Shown: in pieces, positions 7,801-15,477 of the stretch
Layout of the letters: each line of letters begins with the position of its first letter
How positions within the stretch are numbered: the stretch's first letter is position 1
NCBI RefSeq assembly: GCF_016862095.1
Contig: NZ_BOMH01000052.1
Location: 1-45,738, forward strand
DNA: 45,738 nt
From: Actinoplanes cyaneus
GTDB taxonomy: Bacteria > Actinomycetota > Actinomycetes > Mycobacteriales > Micromonosporaceae
Reading direction: 5' to 3'
Position numbers and translations under genes: made by a program
Notes under the pieces: model-generated
Database searches by the model: none
What the model was told of the DNA's origin: nothing
What the model saw: only the letters and a program-made list of their open reading frames with translations

Positions 7801-8604
7801 CTACGAGCCGATCAGGCCCAGCTCGGTCAGGCAGCGGGCGAAGTGACCGAACGGCGCGTGCGCCGTCGCCGCGGCCCGGACGGCCGGATGCGCGTCGCCG
7901 ACCGCGACCGAGTGCCCGACCAGCGCGAACATGCTCAGATCGTTGGGCATGTCCCCGAACGCGACGGCCCGTGCGGGCGGCACGCCGAGCCAGTCCAGTG
8001 CCCGGGACACGCCGGCGGCCTTGTCGACGCCGAGCGGCCCGGCCTCGATCAGGTGCGGCGCCGAGTAGGTCAGCGTGGCCCGCTCGGCGAAACCGGCGGC
8101 GGTCAGCTCGGCGATCAGCTGGTCCGAGGTGAGCGTGGCGTGGCGGATCGCGACGCCGTAGGCCGGCTGGTCCGCGATGCCACCGATGGTCACCTCGCGC
8201 CACGGCTCGGGCGGCGGCCGGCGGCGCAGCGCGAGGTACTCCGGCGTGATGTCCCAGGAGGCGACCCCGAAGACGGCCAGCCCGGCGCCGGGCCAGGAAC
8301 CGGCGAACGCGGCGAGATCCCTGAGCGTGCCCGCGTCGAGCGTGCGCTGCCAGAGTGTCCGGTTTCCGGCCGGGAACCAGCCGAGCGCGCCGTTGTGGCA
8401 GACCGCGACGGCCAGGTGGCCGACGAGCGCGCTGAGGCGTTGCACCCCGTTGCGGGTCCTGGCGGTGGCGGCGAGCAGTGGAACGCCGCGATGGCGCAGC
8501 TGGGCGGCGGCGTTCAGGGTGGCCGGGTCGATCGAGTCGCCGGGGCCGACCACCGTGCCATCCAGATCCGTGACCACCGCGCGCCACTGCGTCATGTCCG
8601 GCAT
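7801..8604 (-). CDS. HAD-superfamily phosphatase (Cof type)
   Basis: A 267-residue HAD hydrolase of the Cof/IIB type. Motif I is VVTDLDGTVV (nucleophile and acid/base Asp), motif II is the Thr in LLAATARTR, motif III is the Lys in LGVDKAAGVSRAL, and motif IV is AFGDMPNDLSMF. The alpha/beta cap lies between motifs II and III. Such enzymes dephosphorylate sugar phosphates or small phosphorylated cofactors; the substrate cannot be told from sequence. Divergent from the NAD kinase operon. Start at ATG 8604 or the in-frame ATG at 8595; neither has a strong Shine-Dalgarno. Confidence 0.88.
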   Translation of the reverse strand: MPDMTQWRAVVTDLDGTVVGPGDSIDPATLNAAAQLRHRGVPLLAATARTRNGVQRLSALVGHLAVAVCHNGALGWFPAGNRTLWQRTLDAGTLRDLAAFAGSWPGAGLAVFGVASWDITPEYLALRRRPPPEPWREVTIGGIADQPAYGVAIRHATLTSDQLIAELTAAGFAERATLTYSAPHLIEAGPLGVDKAAGVSRALDWLGVPPARAVAFGDMPNDLSMFALVGHSVAVGDAHPAVRAAATAHAPFGHFARCLTELGLIGS

Positions 8605-8728
8605 TCAACATCATGGGTACGGCGTTGCGCCGCCCCCACAAGTTTTCAAGTGCTTCCTGCCACGCTGACGAAGCTCGCCGACAGGGGCTGTGACATGGAA
8701 GGCTGGCACCGGACGAAGGGGGATCCTG
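8605..8728. promoter_or_regulatory. Divergent promoter region, HAD phosphatase / NAD kinase operon
   Basis: This 124-bp gap serves two divergent units. AAGGGGG about 6 nt before the ATG at 8729 is a strong Shine-Dalgarno that fixes the NAD kinase start. A small inverted repeat CGGCG-TTG-CGCCG lies near 8633-8645. No clear DosR-like box was found. Confidence 0.35.
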
Positions 8729-9883
8729 ATGGGCATGGTCAAAGTCGTCGGTCTGGTGCTGCACCCGCGCCGTGACTGCGGCTCGGCGGTCGACACCATC
8801 GTGAGCTGGGCGGCCGCCCGGGGCGTGACCGTGCTGGGCCTGCCCGACGAGATCACCCGGATCGACTGCAGCGCCGTCGCGGTCTCCGCCGAGGAGATGG
8901 TCGAGCGGGCCGGTCTGCTGGTCAGCCTGGGTGGCGACGGCACGATGCTGCGCAGCATGCGCCTGGTCGAGGGCCGCAAGACACCGGTCCTGGGGGTGAA
9001 CGTGGGCCGCCTGGGCTTCCTCGCCGAGGTCGACCTGCCCGACCTGCAGGCCGCGCTGTCCGCGATCGACGACCACTCGTACCGGATCGAGTCGCGCACC
9101 GCCGTGCGCACGGTCCTGCCGGACGGGCGGCGGGTGACCGCGTTTAACGACATCGCGCTGGTCCGGGTGCCGGGCCACGGGCTGGCAGCGGTCGGGATCA
9201 GGGTCGAGGGCAAGCGGTTCGTCAACTACGCGGCCGACGCGGTGCTGGTGTCGACGCCGACCGGCTCCACGGCGTACAGCTTCTCGGCCGGCGGCCCGAT
9301 CGTCTCGCCGAACGTGGAGGCCCTGATCGTCAGCGCCGCCGCCGCGCACTCGTCGTTCAACCGCTCGCTGGTGCTCGACACCTCCGAGCACCTCTGCCTG
9401 GACGTGCTGCCCACCAGCGGACGCCTGGCGATCGAGGTCGACGGCATCATCGAGGGCTACGCCGAGGCCGGCGCGTCGATCGAGATCGAGCCGGTCCCGG
9501 CCGCCGCACAGGTGATCCGTTTCGGCCGCACGTCGTTCTACGAGCGGGCCCGGCGCAAGCTGCGGGTCGAGGGCAGCGCCCAGGCCGGCGACTTCGACGC
9601 CGCCGACGCGACAGTGGTCGACAGCTTCGAGCAGCAGCGGTACGAGATCATGGTCGGCGGCGAGGTCGCCGGGATGCTGCACTACCGGCGCCGGGCCGAC
9701 CGCGTCGAGTTGCTGCACACCGAGGTCGACCAGGCGTTCTCCGGGCGCGGGCTGGCCGGGCGACTGGCCGCCGCCGCGCTCGGCGACGCGCGCTCCCGGG
9801 CCGTCCCGGTCGTCGCCACCTGCCCGTTCGTGGCCGGTTATCTGGAACGTCACCCCGAGCTGAACGATGTGGAGCTGAGGTAA
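8729..9883 (+). CDS. NAD kinase fused to a C-terminal GNAT-like (NATD1/YjdJ type) domain
   Basis: A 384-residue fusion. Residues 1 to about 295 are ATP-NAD kinase: SLGGDGTMLRSM (GGDG phosphate-donor loop), GVNVGRLGFLAEV, NDIALVR and STPTGSTAYSFSAGGPI. It should convert NAD to NADP in the cytoplasm. From about residue 302 to the end, RYEIMVGGEVAGMLHYRRR, HTEVDQAFSGRGLAGRLAAAAL and VATCPFVAGYLERHPEL form a compact ~80-residue acetyltransferase-like domain of the NATD1 type (Acetyltransf_CG), including the acetyl-CoA-binding GRGLAGRL. Ordinary actinobacterial NAD kinases end near 290-320 residues, so the extension is real and in frame. First gene of a tight operon: 4 nt to the receiver-TrxR fusion. 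Confidence 0.9.
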   Translation: MGMVKVVGLVLHPRRDCGSAVDTIVSWAAARGVTVLGLPDEITRIDCSAVAVSAEEMVERAGLLVSLGGDGTMLRSMRLVEGRKTPVLGVNVGRLGFLAEVDLPDLQAALSAIDDHSYRIESRTAVRTVLPDGRRVTAFNDIALVRVPGHGLAAVGIRVEGKRFVNYAADAVLVSTPTGSTAYSFSAGGPIVSPNVEALIVSAAAAHSSFNRSLVLDTSEHLCLDVLPTSGRLAIEVDGIIEGYAEAGASIEIEPVPAAAQVIRFGRTSFYERARRKLRVEGSAQAGDFDAADATVVDSFEQQRYEIMVGGEVAGMLHYRRRADRVELLHTEVDQAFSGRGLAGRLAAAALGDARSRAVPVVATCPFVAGYLERHPELNDVELR

Positions 9884-9887
9884 CGAC

Positions 9888-11546
9888 ATGGGCCAAGCCG
9901 CCATCCTCACCGTCGACGACGACCCCTCGGTCTCCCGCGCGATCGCGCGTGACCTGCGCCGCCGTTACGGCGACCAGTACCGGGTGATCCGGGCCGGCGG
10001 CGCGTCGGAGGCACTCGAGGTCCTCAAGGAGCTGAAGCTGCGCGGCGGCCGGGTCGCCGTGATGCTCGCCGACTACCGGATGCCGCAGATGAACGGCATC
10101 GAGTTCCTGGAGCAGGCGATGGACCTGTTCCCGCATGCCCGCCGGGCGCTGCTCACGGCATACGCGGACACCGACGCCGCGATCCAGGCGATCAACGTGG
10201 TCGACGTCGACCACTACCTGCTCAAGCCGTGGGACCCGCCGGAGGAGAAGCTCTACCCGGTGCTGGACGCGCTGCTCGACGCGTGGCAGGCCACCGGCGA
10301 CCAGGAGCTGCCGGACATTCGCCTGGTCGGCCACCGGTGGAGTGAGCCGTCCTTCCAGATCCGTGACTTCCTCGCGCGCAACCTGGTGCCGTACAAGTAC
10401 TTCGGCGCCGACGAGCCCGAGGGCCGCCGTCTGATGGAGGCCGCTGACGCCGGGCCGGAGTCGATCCCGCTGGTGGTGACCGCTGACGGGCGCGCGCTGC
10501 CCCGCCCGAGCGTGCAGGAGGTCGCCGAGGCGGCCGGCCTGTCGACGAACCCGGGCCGCGACTTCTACGACCTGATCATCGTGGGCGGCGGGCCGGCCGG
10601 GCTCGGCGCCGCGGTCTACGGCGGCTCGGAAGGGCTCAAGACGCTGCTCATCGAGCGTCAGGCGGTCGGCGGCCAGGCCGGTCAGAGCTCCAGGATCGAG
10701 AACTATCTGGGCTTCCCGGACGGGATCTCCGGCGCCCAGCTCACCGACCGCGCACGGCGGCAGGCGGACAAGTTCGCCGCCGAGACGCTGAACACCCGCG
10801 AGGTGGTCGGGCTCCGGTCGGACGGCTCGGCGCGCACGCTGACGTTCGCCGACGGCGGCGAGATCTCCGCGCACGCCATCCTGCTCGCCACCGGGGTCTC
10901 GTACCGTCCGCTGGTGGCCGAGGGGGTCGCCGGCCTGACCGGCTCGGGCGTCTTCTACGGCTCGGCCTCGACCGAGGGGCCGGCCTGCGCGGGCAGCGAC
11001 GTCTACATCGTCGGCGGGGCGAACTCGGCCGGCCAGGCGGCGCTGTTCTTCGCGAAGTATGCACGGAAGGTCACCCTGCTGGTGCGCGGTGACTCGCTGG
11101 AGTCGTCGATGTCGTACTACCTGATCCAGCAGCTCGCCCAGGTGGCCAACATCGAGGTCCGGACCAGGTGCGAGGTGGTCGGCGCGCACGGTGACGGGCA
11201 CCTCCAGGCGATCACCATCTGTGACAGCAAGGGCGGCACGAAGGCCACTGTCGAGTGCGGTTACCTCTTCGTGTTCATCGGGGCGGAGCCGCGGACGGAC
11301 TGGCTCGGTGACGCTGTCCTCAGGGACGGCAAGGGCTTCATCCGTACGGGGTCGGATCTGGTCGTGAATGGTGACCGCCCGCGGGGATGGGATCGGGACC
11401 GCGATCCGTTCTATCTGGAGAGCAGTGTTCCCGGCATCTTCGCCGCCGGCGACGTCCGGGCCAACTCGATCAAACGGGTGGCCTCGGCGGTCGGTGAGGG
11501 CGCGATGGCCGTCGCGCTGGTCCATCGCTACCTGGAGGCGCAGTAA
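9888..11546 (+). CDS. Receiver domain fused to thioredoxin-reductase-like FAD/NAD(P)H oxidoreductase
   Basis: A 552-residue fusion. The receiver domain (about 1-120) has acidic residues D10-D12, phospho-site D62 in MLADYRMP, and K113 in YLLKPW. Residues 130-215 resemble a small thioredoxin/glutaredoxin-like domain (VPYKYFGAD, PLVVTADGRAL) without a CxxC. The rest is a TrxR-type flavoprotein: DLIIVGGGPAGLGAAVYG for FAD, GGQAGQSSRIENYLGFP, VYIVGGANSAGQAALFFAKYA for NAD(P)H, and the C-terminal FAD motif GIFAAGDVR. The usual redox CxxC is replaced by SASTEGPAC, with a single Cys, so it may not reduce thioredoxin in the normal way. Lies 2 nt before the histidine kinase, its likely phosphodonor. 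Confidence 0.9.
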   Translation: MGQAAILTVDDDPSVSRAIARDLRRRYGDQYRVIRAGGASEALEVLKELKLRGGRVAVMLADYRMPQMNGIEFLEQAMDLFPHARRALLTAYADTDAAIQAINVVDVDHYLLKPWDPPEEKLYPVLDALLDAWQATGDQELPDIRLVGHRWSEPSFQIRDFLARNLVPYKYFGADEPEGRRLMEAADAGPESIPLVVTADGRALPRPSVQEVAEAAGLSTNPGRDFYDLIIVGGGPAGLGAAVYGGSEGLKTLLIERQAVGGQAGQSSRIENYLGFPDGISGAQLTDRARRQADKFAAETLNTREVVGLRSDGSARTLTFADGGEISAHAILLATGVSYRPLVAEGVAGLTGSGVFYGSASTEGPACAGSDVYIVGGANSAGQAALFFAKYARKVTLLVRGDSLESSMSYYLIQQLAQVANIEVRTRCEVVGAHGDGHLQAITICDSKGGTKATVECGYLFVFIGAEPRTDWLGDAVLRDGKGFIRTGSDLVVNGDRPRGWDRDRDPFYLESSVPGIFAAGDVRANSIKRVASAVGEGAMAVALVHRYLEAQ

Positions 11547-11548
11547 CC

Positions 11549-13018
11549 ATGACCGTCGAAACGGAAGACATCAAGCTCCAGCCCTGCGAGCCCGGCCGGC
11601 TCACGGCGGAGGACCTGAAGGGCCTGTTCCTCTTCGAGAAGCTGACCGACGAGCAGCTGGCCTGGATCGCCGGGCACGGCTGCACGATGCGGGTGCCCGG
11701 CGGTGGTCTGGTGCTGCGCGAGGGCGACCCGGCCACCCAGTTCTTCGTGCTGCTCAGCGGCACGATCGCGCTGAGCCGGCGGGTCGGGCAGGACGACGTG
11801 CAGACCAGCCGGACCGAGCAGCGCGGCGTGTACATGGGCGCCACCAACGCGTACCTGCGCGACGACGGCGTGCCGCAGAAGTACATGGCCACCATGCGCG
11901 CGCTCTCCGACGCCGAGTTCTTCGTGCTCTCCGCGGAGGACTTCGGCCGGCTGATGCGCGATTGGTTCCCGATGGCGATCCACCTGCTGGAGGGCCTGAC
12001 GCTGGGGATGCGCAGCTCCCAGGCGGCGATCGGCGAGCGGCAGCGGCTCCAGGCGCTCGGCGCGCTCTCGGCCGGCCTGATGCACGAGCTGAACAATCCG
12101 GCCGCGGCCGCCGCCCGGGCCACCGGCGCGTTGCGCGAGCGGGTCGCCGCGATGCGGATGAAACTCGGCAAGCTGGCCAAGGGCAAGGTCGCGCCGGATC
12201 GGCTGACCGCGCTGCTCGACCTTCAGGAGGAGGTCATCGAGCGGGCCGCGAAGGCGCCGGTCCGCACCGCGATGCAGATCGCCGACCTGGAGGACGAGCT
12301 CGGCGACTGGATGGACGAGCGCCGGGTGACGAACGCGTGGGACGTCGCCCCGGTCTTCGCCCAGGGCGGCATCGACACCGAGTGCCTCACCCAGATCCAG
12401 GCCCGGCTCGACTCGCCCGAGCTGCTCGACCAGGCCATCCACTGGATCGGGTACGCGCTGGAGACCGAGCAGCTGATGAGCGACATCGAGGACGCGACCG
12501 GTCGCGTGTCGTCGCTGGTCAACGCCGCCAAGCAGTACTCACATGTGGACCGTTCGGCGCACCAGTGGATCGACGTCCACGCCGGGCTGGACAGCACCCT
12601 GGTGATGCTCGGGCACAAGATCGGTGACGGCGTCCAGGTGGTGAAGGAGTACGACCGGTCCCTGCCGCAGGTCCCGGCCCACCCGGCCGAGCTGAACCAG
12701 GTGTGGACGAACCTGATCGACAACGCCGTCCAGGCGATGTCCGGGGCGGGGACGCTCACCATCCGGACGACCCGGGAGGACGACCGCGTCGTCGTCTCGA
12801 TCGGGGACACCGGGCCGGGCGTGCCCGACGAGATCAAGAAGCGGGTGTTCGAGCCGTTCTTCACCACGAAACCGGTGGGCCAGGGGACCGGGCTGGGGCT
12901 CGACATCTCCTACCGCATCGTGGTCAACACGCACGGCGGGGACATCTCGCTGCAGTCCGCGCCCGGGGACACCAGGTTCCTGGTCCGGCTGCCGCTGAGC
13001 GAGCCCGCCTCGGCGTAA
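11549..13018 (+). CDS. Cyclic-nucleotide-binding-domain histidine kinase
   Basis: A 489-residue soluble histidine kinase with no membrane segment. Residues about 20-150 are a Crp/cNMP-binding fold (LFLFEKLTDEQLAWIAGHG, LREGDPATQFFVLLSGTIALSRR). The phospho-acceptor is H179 in SAGLMHELNNPAAAAARA, an HxxNNP box as in NtrB/FixL-like kinases. The catalytic domain has NLIDNAVQAMSG (N box), GDTGPGVP (G1) and a F box with GQGTGLGLDIS (G2). Being the third gene of the operon, it probably phosphorylates the receiver of the preceding gene in response to a ligand bound by the cNMP-type domain. Canonical cAMP contacts are not obvious, so the ligand may differ. Confidence 0.9.
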   Translation: MTVETEDIKLQPCEPGRLTAEDLKGLFLFEKLTDEQLAWIAGHGCTMRVPGGGLVLREGDPATQFFVLLSGTIALSRRVGQDDVQTSRTEQRGVYMGATNAYLRDDGVPQKYMATMRALSDAEFFVLSAEDFGRLMRDWFPMAIHLLEGLTLGMRSSQAAIGERQRLQALGALSAGLMHELNNPAAAAARATGALRERVAAMRMKLGKLAKGKVAPDRLTALLDLQEEVIERAAKAPVRTAMQIADLEDELGDWMDERRVTNAWDVAPVFAQGGIDTECLTQIQARLDSPELLDQAIHWIGYALETEQLMSDIEDATGRVSSLVNAAKQYSHVDRSAHQWIDVHAGLDSTLVMLGHKIGDGVQVVKEYDRSLPQVPAHPAELNQVWTNLIDNAVQAMSGAGTLTIRTTREDDRVVVSIGDTGPGVPDEIKKRVFEPFFTTKPVGQGTGLGLDISYRIVVNTHGGDISLQSAPGDTRFLVRLPLSEPASA

Positions 13019-13147
13019 AACGGGTGGAGCCGCTCGACGCCGGTCACTAGGCTCGGGCTCGGTGATGGGCGGCTCCTGGCGGCGCTTCCTTCCGCACGTC
13101 TTGCTGAAAACGAGAATCCAGCGCCGCCGCTCTCCGCCCCTCACCGA
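13019..13147. terminator. Convergent intergenic region with long-range inverted repeat
   Basis: This 129-bp gap separates convergent genes. GGCGGCGC at 13078-13085 and GCGCCGCC at 13121-13128 form an 8-bp stem around a 35-nt loop, possibly a shared weak terminator; no T tract follows. Confidence 0.3.
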
Positions 13148-14014
13148 TCAGATGTCGGCGACGGCCACCCGGCCGGAGCGGGACGAGATGCCGTCCGGCT
13201 CGGGGTCCAGCAGGCCGGTGGCCAGCTCCCGCAGGTGGTTGTCCCGGACGACGGTGAAGCCGTGCCGCTCCAGCAGCCGGGCCATCTCCCGCGGCGCCCA
13301 GAGGGACCGCCACGGCTCGCCCGCCAGCGGGCTGGTGCGGCCGGCCACGAGGGACATGGCACGGGACAGTAACCGGCCGCTCCGGATGGCCCCCGACTTC
13401 GGCTGGTAGTTCACGACGAGCCGGCTGCCCGCGAAGGACGCCGAGGCGATCTGCCGCACGGTGACGCCGACCTGATCCCCGGTCAGATAGGGGACCACAC
13501 CCTCCCAGACCCAGGTGGTCGGCTCGGCCGCCCGGTGCCCGGCAGCGGCGAGGGCGTCGCCGAGGCGGTCCCGCGCGAAGTCCACCGGCACGAACGTCGG
13601 CGGTTTGCCGTCCAGCGCCGCGGCCCGGTCGCGTTTGTCCTGCTGAGAGGCGGGCTGGTCGACCTCGTACACGTCGGCGCCGGCAAGTTCCGGCATCCGC
13701 CAGGCGCGCCCGTCCAGGCCCGCGCCGAGGATCACCACCTGCGCGTTGCGGCGTTCACGCACCGCGTCGTCGATCGCCACCGTCCGCGGGACCATCAACT
13801 CGGCGCAGCGCAGCACCATCTCGTACGCCATGCGGTCGCCCCAGCCGGCCGGCGTTTGACCGTCCCGCACCTGCTCGACAACGGCCCGCTCGTCGGCGGT
13901 GAGCAACGGCATCGCGGTCGGGTCCGCGAATCGGCCGGGCGCCAGGCGCTCGTGCGCCGCCGCCCGGCCCTGACACACCAGCACCGCGGTCCTGCTCGCC
14001 TGATATCCCGGCAT
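13148..14014 (-). CDS. Leucine carboxyl methyltransferase (LCM/PPM1)-family SAM methyltransferase
   Basis: A 288-residue protein of the LCM-like class I methyltransferases common in actinomycetes. The N-terminus SRTAVLVCQGRAAAHERL, the SAM motif VVILGAGLDGRAWRM, acidic ribose contact DVYEVDQPASQQDKR and TTWVWEGVVPYL are family signatures. Many members methylate carboxyl or hydroxyl groups in secondary metabolism; the substrate here is unknown. I chose ATG 14014 (MPGYQASRTA), which matches the usual family N-terminus, over the in-frame ATG 42 nt upstream. Monocistronic and convergent with the histidine kinase operon. Confidence 0.85.
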   Translation of the reverse strand: MPGYQASRTAVLVCQGRAAAHERLAPGRFADPTAMPLLTADERAVVEQVRDGQTPAGWGDRMAYEMVLRCAELMVPRTVAIDDAVRERRNAQVVILGAGLDGRAWRMPELAGADVYEVDQPASQQDKRDRAAALDGKPPTFVPVDFARDRLGDALAAAGHRAAEPTTWVWEGVVPYLTGDQVGVTVRQIASASFAGSRLVVNYQPKSGAIRSGRLLSRAMSLVAGRTSPLAGEPWRSLWAPREMARLLERHGFTVVRDNHLRELATGLLDPEPDGISSRSGRVAVADI

Positions 14015-14169
14015 GGACCGACGGTATCCCGCCGGAACGGACGAGATCACTGACACCTGTCACCGGCGCTGATCTCCCGCAGCGTCGCGGCCCGTCACGC
14101 GTTCCGGTCAGCCCCGCTGCCAGGCGCGTGCCGGGCCACGCCGCAGCCCTGGCCGCACTGCGACACCGC

Positions 14170-14682
14170 CTACGGCCTGTCGGGCAGCAGGCCTCGCAGG
14201 TAGGCGGCCTGGCCCGCGTGCTGGGCGTCGTCGTCGTACATGCTGACCAGGCGGACACCCAGGGTGACCGGCGGATCCCAGCGACGGTCCACGATCCGGT
14301 CCAGGTCGGCGTCGGTCAACCCCTTCAAGAACTCCACGGTCTTCGCATGTACGGCCTGGTAGTACTCGTCCAGCGCCGCCGCGCTCTCCGGCACGACCGC
14401 CGCGACGTCCGCCGCAGTGTGACCGTAACCGGTGTCCGACGGATCGGGCTTGCGGCCGAAGCGGGCGGCCCAGTCGCCGGTCACGTAGACCTGCTCGGTC
14501 TTCAGGATCTCGGCGAGGTGACTGTCCTGCACCCGGGTCAGGTGCCAGACGAGCCAGCCGATCGAGTTGGCGCCCGGGCGCGGAGCCCAGCGGAGCTGCT
14601 CCGGGGTGAGCCCGTCGATCGCCGTGCCGACCAGCTCGGGCAACCGCCCGAACGCCTCCTCGAGCACACCCTTCGCGTCCAT
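14170..14682 (-). CDS. DinB/DUF664 family protein
   Basis: A 170-residue four-helix-bundle DinB-like protein. Metal-ligand histidines are expected at SIGWLVWHLTRVQDSH and DDDAQHAGQAAYLRGLL, both present. In actinobacteria this family includes mycothiol-dependent S-transferases and maleylpyruvate isomerase-like enzymes, so a thiol-linked detoxification role is possible but not shown. Start ATG 14682 has GGAGGGG upstream; the longer frame only shadows the neighbouring membrane-protein gene. It is the last gene of a likely three-gene unit (MFS, membrane protein, DinB) with gaps of 11 and 13 nt. Confidence 0.85.
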   Translation of the reverse strand: MDAKGVLEEAFGRLPELVGTAIDGLTPEQLRWAPRPGANSIGWLVWHLTRVQDSHLAEILKTEQVYVTGDWAARFGRKPDPSDTGYGHTAADVAAVVPESAAALDEYYQAVHAKTVEFLKGLTDADLDRIVDRRWDPPVTLGVRLVSMYDDDAQHAGQAAYLRGLLPDRP

Positions 14683-14695
14683 CCTCGATCCCCTC

Positions 14696-15466
14696 CTACT
14701 GCTGCGGTTGGTCGGCGGCGCCCTGATCCTGCTGCTGGGTGGTGTCGCCGCCCTTGCCGGTGCCGGTGTCAGAGCCGTTGTCAGAGCCGGTGCCGGTGCC
14801 GTCACCGGATCCCGTTCCCGTGCCGGTGTCGCTGTCACCGGTCGGCTGCGGGTCGGCCGGGGCGTCGGTGGCCGTCTTCGCCGGCGCGGTCGTCGCCGTC
14901 CCCGCGTCGCTGGGCGCGTCGCCCGGCGTCGTCGTGGACGTGGTGGCCGGCGTCGGATCAGTATCGCCCGGCGTGGCCGAGGTCGCGGGAGCCGGCTTCG
15001 TGTCGTCCGAGTGCTTGCCGGAGAAGTTGAAGACGGTCGGCGCCCCGCCGTCCCGCCCACTCGTCGCATCCGCCGCGGATCGACCGGCGAACAGCTCGGC
15101 CGTGGTGAGGGTCAGCATCGCCAGCAGGAACAGGCCGCCGGCGACCATCGCGATCCGCTTCCAGCGGATCTTCACCGGGGTGCCGGACGGCGACTCGTCC
15201 TCGGCGGCGGCGACCTCGGGCGTGCCGACCGCGGCGGGCGCGGTCACGAACGCCGCCTGCAGTTTCTTCGTGCCCCGGTCCAGGTAGCGGTGGTAGATCT
15301 CGGTGCCGATCGAGCTGATCAGACTGGCCACCGCCGCGCCGACGAGTGTGCCGGCGACCCCCAGGAACGAGCCGACCACGGCGGCCGAGACCGCGGCGAG
15401 CGTACCCGCGATGGTCTTGGGTATGTCGATGCCACCCAGCGTCCGGGCTTGCGCGTGCTCAGTCAT
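14696..15466 (-). CDS. Membrane protein with Thr/Asp/Gly-rich external tail
   Basis: A 256-residue protein I do not recognise as a named family. An N-terminal hydrophobic stretch rich in Gly/Ala (about residues 17-52) is followed by a basic/polar segment, a second transmembrane helix (about 105-127), and a long low-complexity C-terminal tail (about 130-256) of Thr, Pro, Asp, Gly and Ser, ending in a Gln-rich stretch. Topology with the tail outside is likely. The tail resembles wall-spanning or O-glycosylated linkers in actinomycetes. Sits between MFS transporter and DinB genes in one operon. Confidence 0.7.
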   Translation of the reverse strand: MTEHAQARTLGGIDIPKTIAGTLAAVSAAVVGSFLGVAGTLVGAAVASLISSIGTEIYHRYLDRGTKKLQAAFVTAPAAVGTPEVAAAEDESPSGTPVKIRWKRIAMVAGGLFLLAMLTLTTAELFAGRSAADATSGRDGGAPTVFNFSGKHSDDTKPAPATSATPGDTDPTPATTSTTTPGDAPSDAGTATTAPAKTATDAPADPQPTGDSDTGTGTGSGDGTGTGSDNGSDTGTGKGGDTTQQQDQGAADQPQQ

Positions 15467-15477
15467 GTGCCCCCTTC

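Noticed and set aside
7685..9910. Minus-strand open frame of 741 codons spanning the HAD and NAD kinase genes
   Set aside because: Overlaps two well-supported genes in other frames and has no recognisable domain.
9648..11525. Long minus-strand open frame (625 codons) opposite the receiver-TrxR gene
   Set aside because: Low-complexity Arg/Asp/Val/Leu translation without family motifs; it is the antisense shadow of a clear FAD enzyme gene, typical in GC-rich DNA.
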